DNA from: Membranipora membranacea
Taxonomy: Eukaryota > Bryozoa > Gymnolaemata > Cheilostomatida > Membraniporidae
Direction of reading: 5' to 3'
Length of the DNA stretch: 64,000 nt
Assembly (NCBI GenBank): GCA_914767715.1
Contig: OU612075.1
Coordinates: 19,034,001 to 19,098,000, forward strand
Made by a program: the position numbers and the translations under genes. Shown here one piece after another: positions 63,328-64,000 of the stretch; the first letter of the stretch is position 1; each line of letters starts with the position of its first letter. The notes below the pieces were generated by a model, which did no database searches, was not told the origin of the DNA, and saw only the letters and a list, made by a program, of their open reading frames with translations.

Positions 63328-63489
63328 CTGATAAAAAGAAAGTTGTCTGCTCATGTGTACTAAATACACAACTCTTAAACCACTAGGTGGCTCAATATTA
63401 CTTATGCATCACATTATTCTCTGATTCTTTACCTCCGTAATGATATGCTTCTTAAAAAAATTGATCCACTCTGAGTGCATTATATATCT

Positions 63490-64000
63490 ATCGCAGTAGA
63501 GGCCTTCCTAAAAACGCTCGCATAAAATTAACGCTGAAAAGGGTGTGATATTTGACGTCACAGAGCTGTTAGTGCGCTGTGTTGATAGAAATTATTCAAC
63601 AACTTTAGCTAAATAGGTCACGCATCAACATCTTTGTTGACTACACACAGTATCCTAGTGGATGCGGTTTTGTCTACATGGCCAGTGTTTTATAATCTTT
63701 GACAAGGCTCTCCCCACATAAATTATCACATTGCTGTCAAAACAAACATTATTGTGGCTCATAATAAATTACCTCATCGATGATTGCAAAATATGCTCAT
63801 CGTATAAACATCTATTACAGGAATGATACAAGCCCCAATTCACAAAGCCAGAGTTTATTAGCTACGATCAATTTGTCTAACATTATTCAACACACATTAT
63901 TAAATTCACGGTCCTAAGTCTTGTGCAAAATATTTCGATGGCAATAACGTCGTCAGATAACTGATGTTATCCAAGTGACAGATCTGTTGATTCAGAGAAT
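63490..64000. other. Right edge, no gene recognised
   Basis: May contain 5' exons of the gene ending at 63171. None could be supported. Confidence 0.35.

Overview
The window looks like nuclear DNA of an animal, most likely an invertebrate. It is AT-rich, its genes are split into many small exons by short GT-AG introns, and it holds decayed non-LTR reverse transcriptases, many terminal-inverted-repeat and foldback elements, and an unusual number of minisatellites. The recognisable genes are animal genes: chondroitin polymerising factor, TSGA10, a METTL7/TMT1-type methyltransferase and a probable PRAS40/Lobe homologue. I cannot name the phylum. No CRISPR array, bacterial operon, rRNA or convincing tRNA was seen. 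Exon boundaries were placed by hand from splice signals, reading phase and remembered family alignments.

Layout. 1-2.2 kb (minus): 5' part of a secreted CUB-domain gene that runs off the left edge. 4.5-10.9 kb: tandem, decaying copies of a roughly 1.6-2 kb block that each carry a CUB-like exon, separated by ACTAGTT-rich satellite arrays. 11.2-12.1 kb: broken reverse transcriptase. 12.2-21.3 kb: no convincing gene; hairpin, foldback and TA-flanked transposon relics. 21.4-23.4 kb (minus): PRAS40-like gene containing a GC-AG intron. 25.0-30.0 kb (plus): CHPF-like gene with an in-frame TGA in its first exon. 30.5-32.0 kb: an orphan exon and a second, older reverse transcriptase. 33.7-43.3 kb: two interleaved copies of a segment holding exons of an unidentified minus-strand gene, full of minisatellites. 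44.8-57.8 kb (minus): a 24-exon TSGA10 gene, all phases compatible, about 1,081 residues. 59.7-62.3 kb: minisatellite and a TIR element. 61.0-63.1 kb (minus): METTL7/TMT1-like gene, with the last exon of another gene only 36 bp upstream of its start codon.

The genes do not form a pathway. CHPF acts in Golgi glycosaminoglycan synthesis, PRAS40 in TORC1 control, TSGA10 in the sperm tail and centriole, and METTL7 at endoplasmic reticulum or lipid-droplet membranes. The most unusual material is the repeat biology: very small palindromic inserts flanked by 9-bp or longer direct repeats, paired-arm foldbacks, and duplicated blocks whose borders coincide with satellite arrays.
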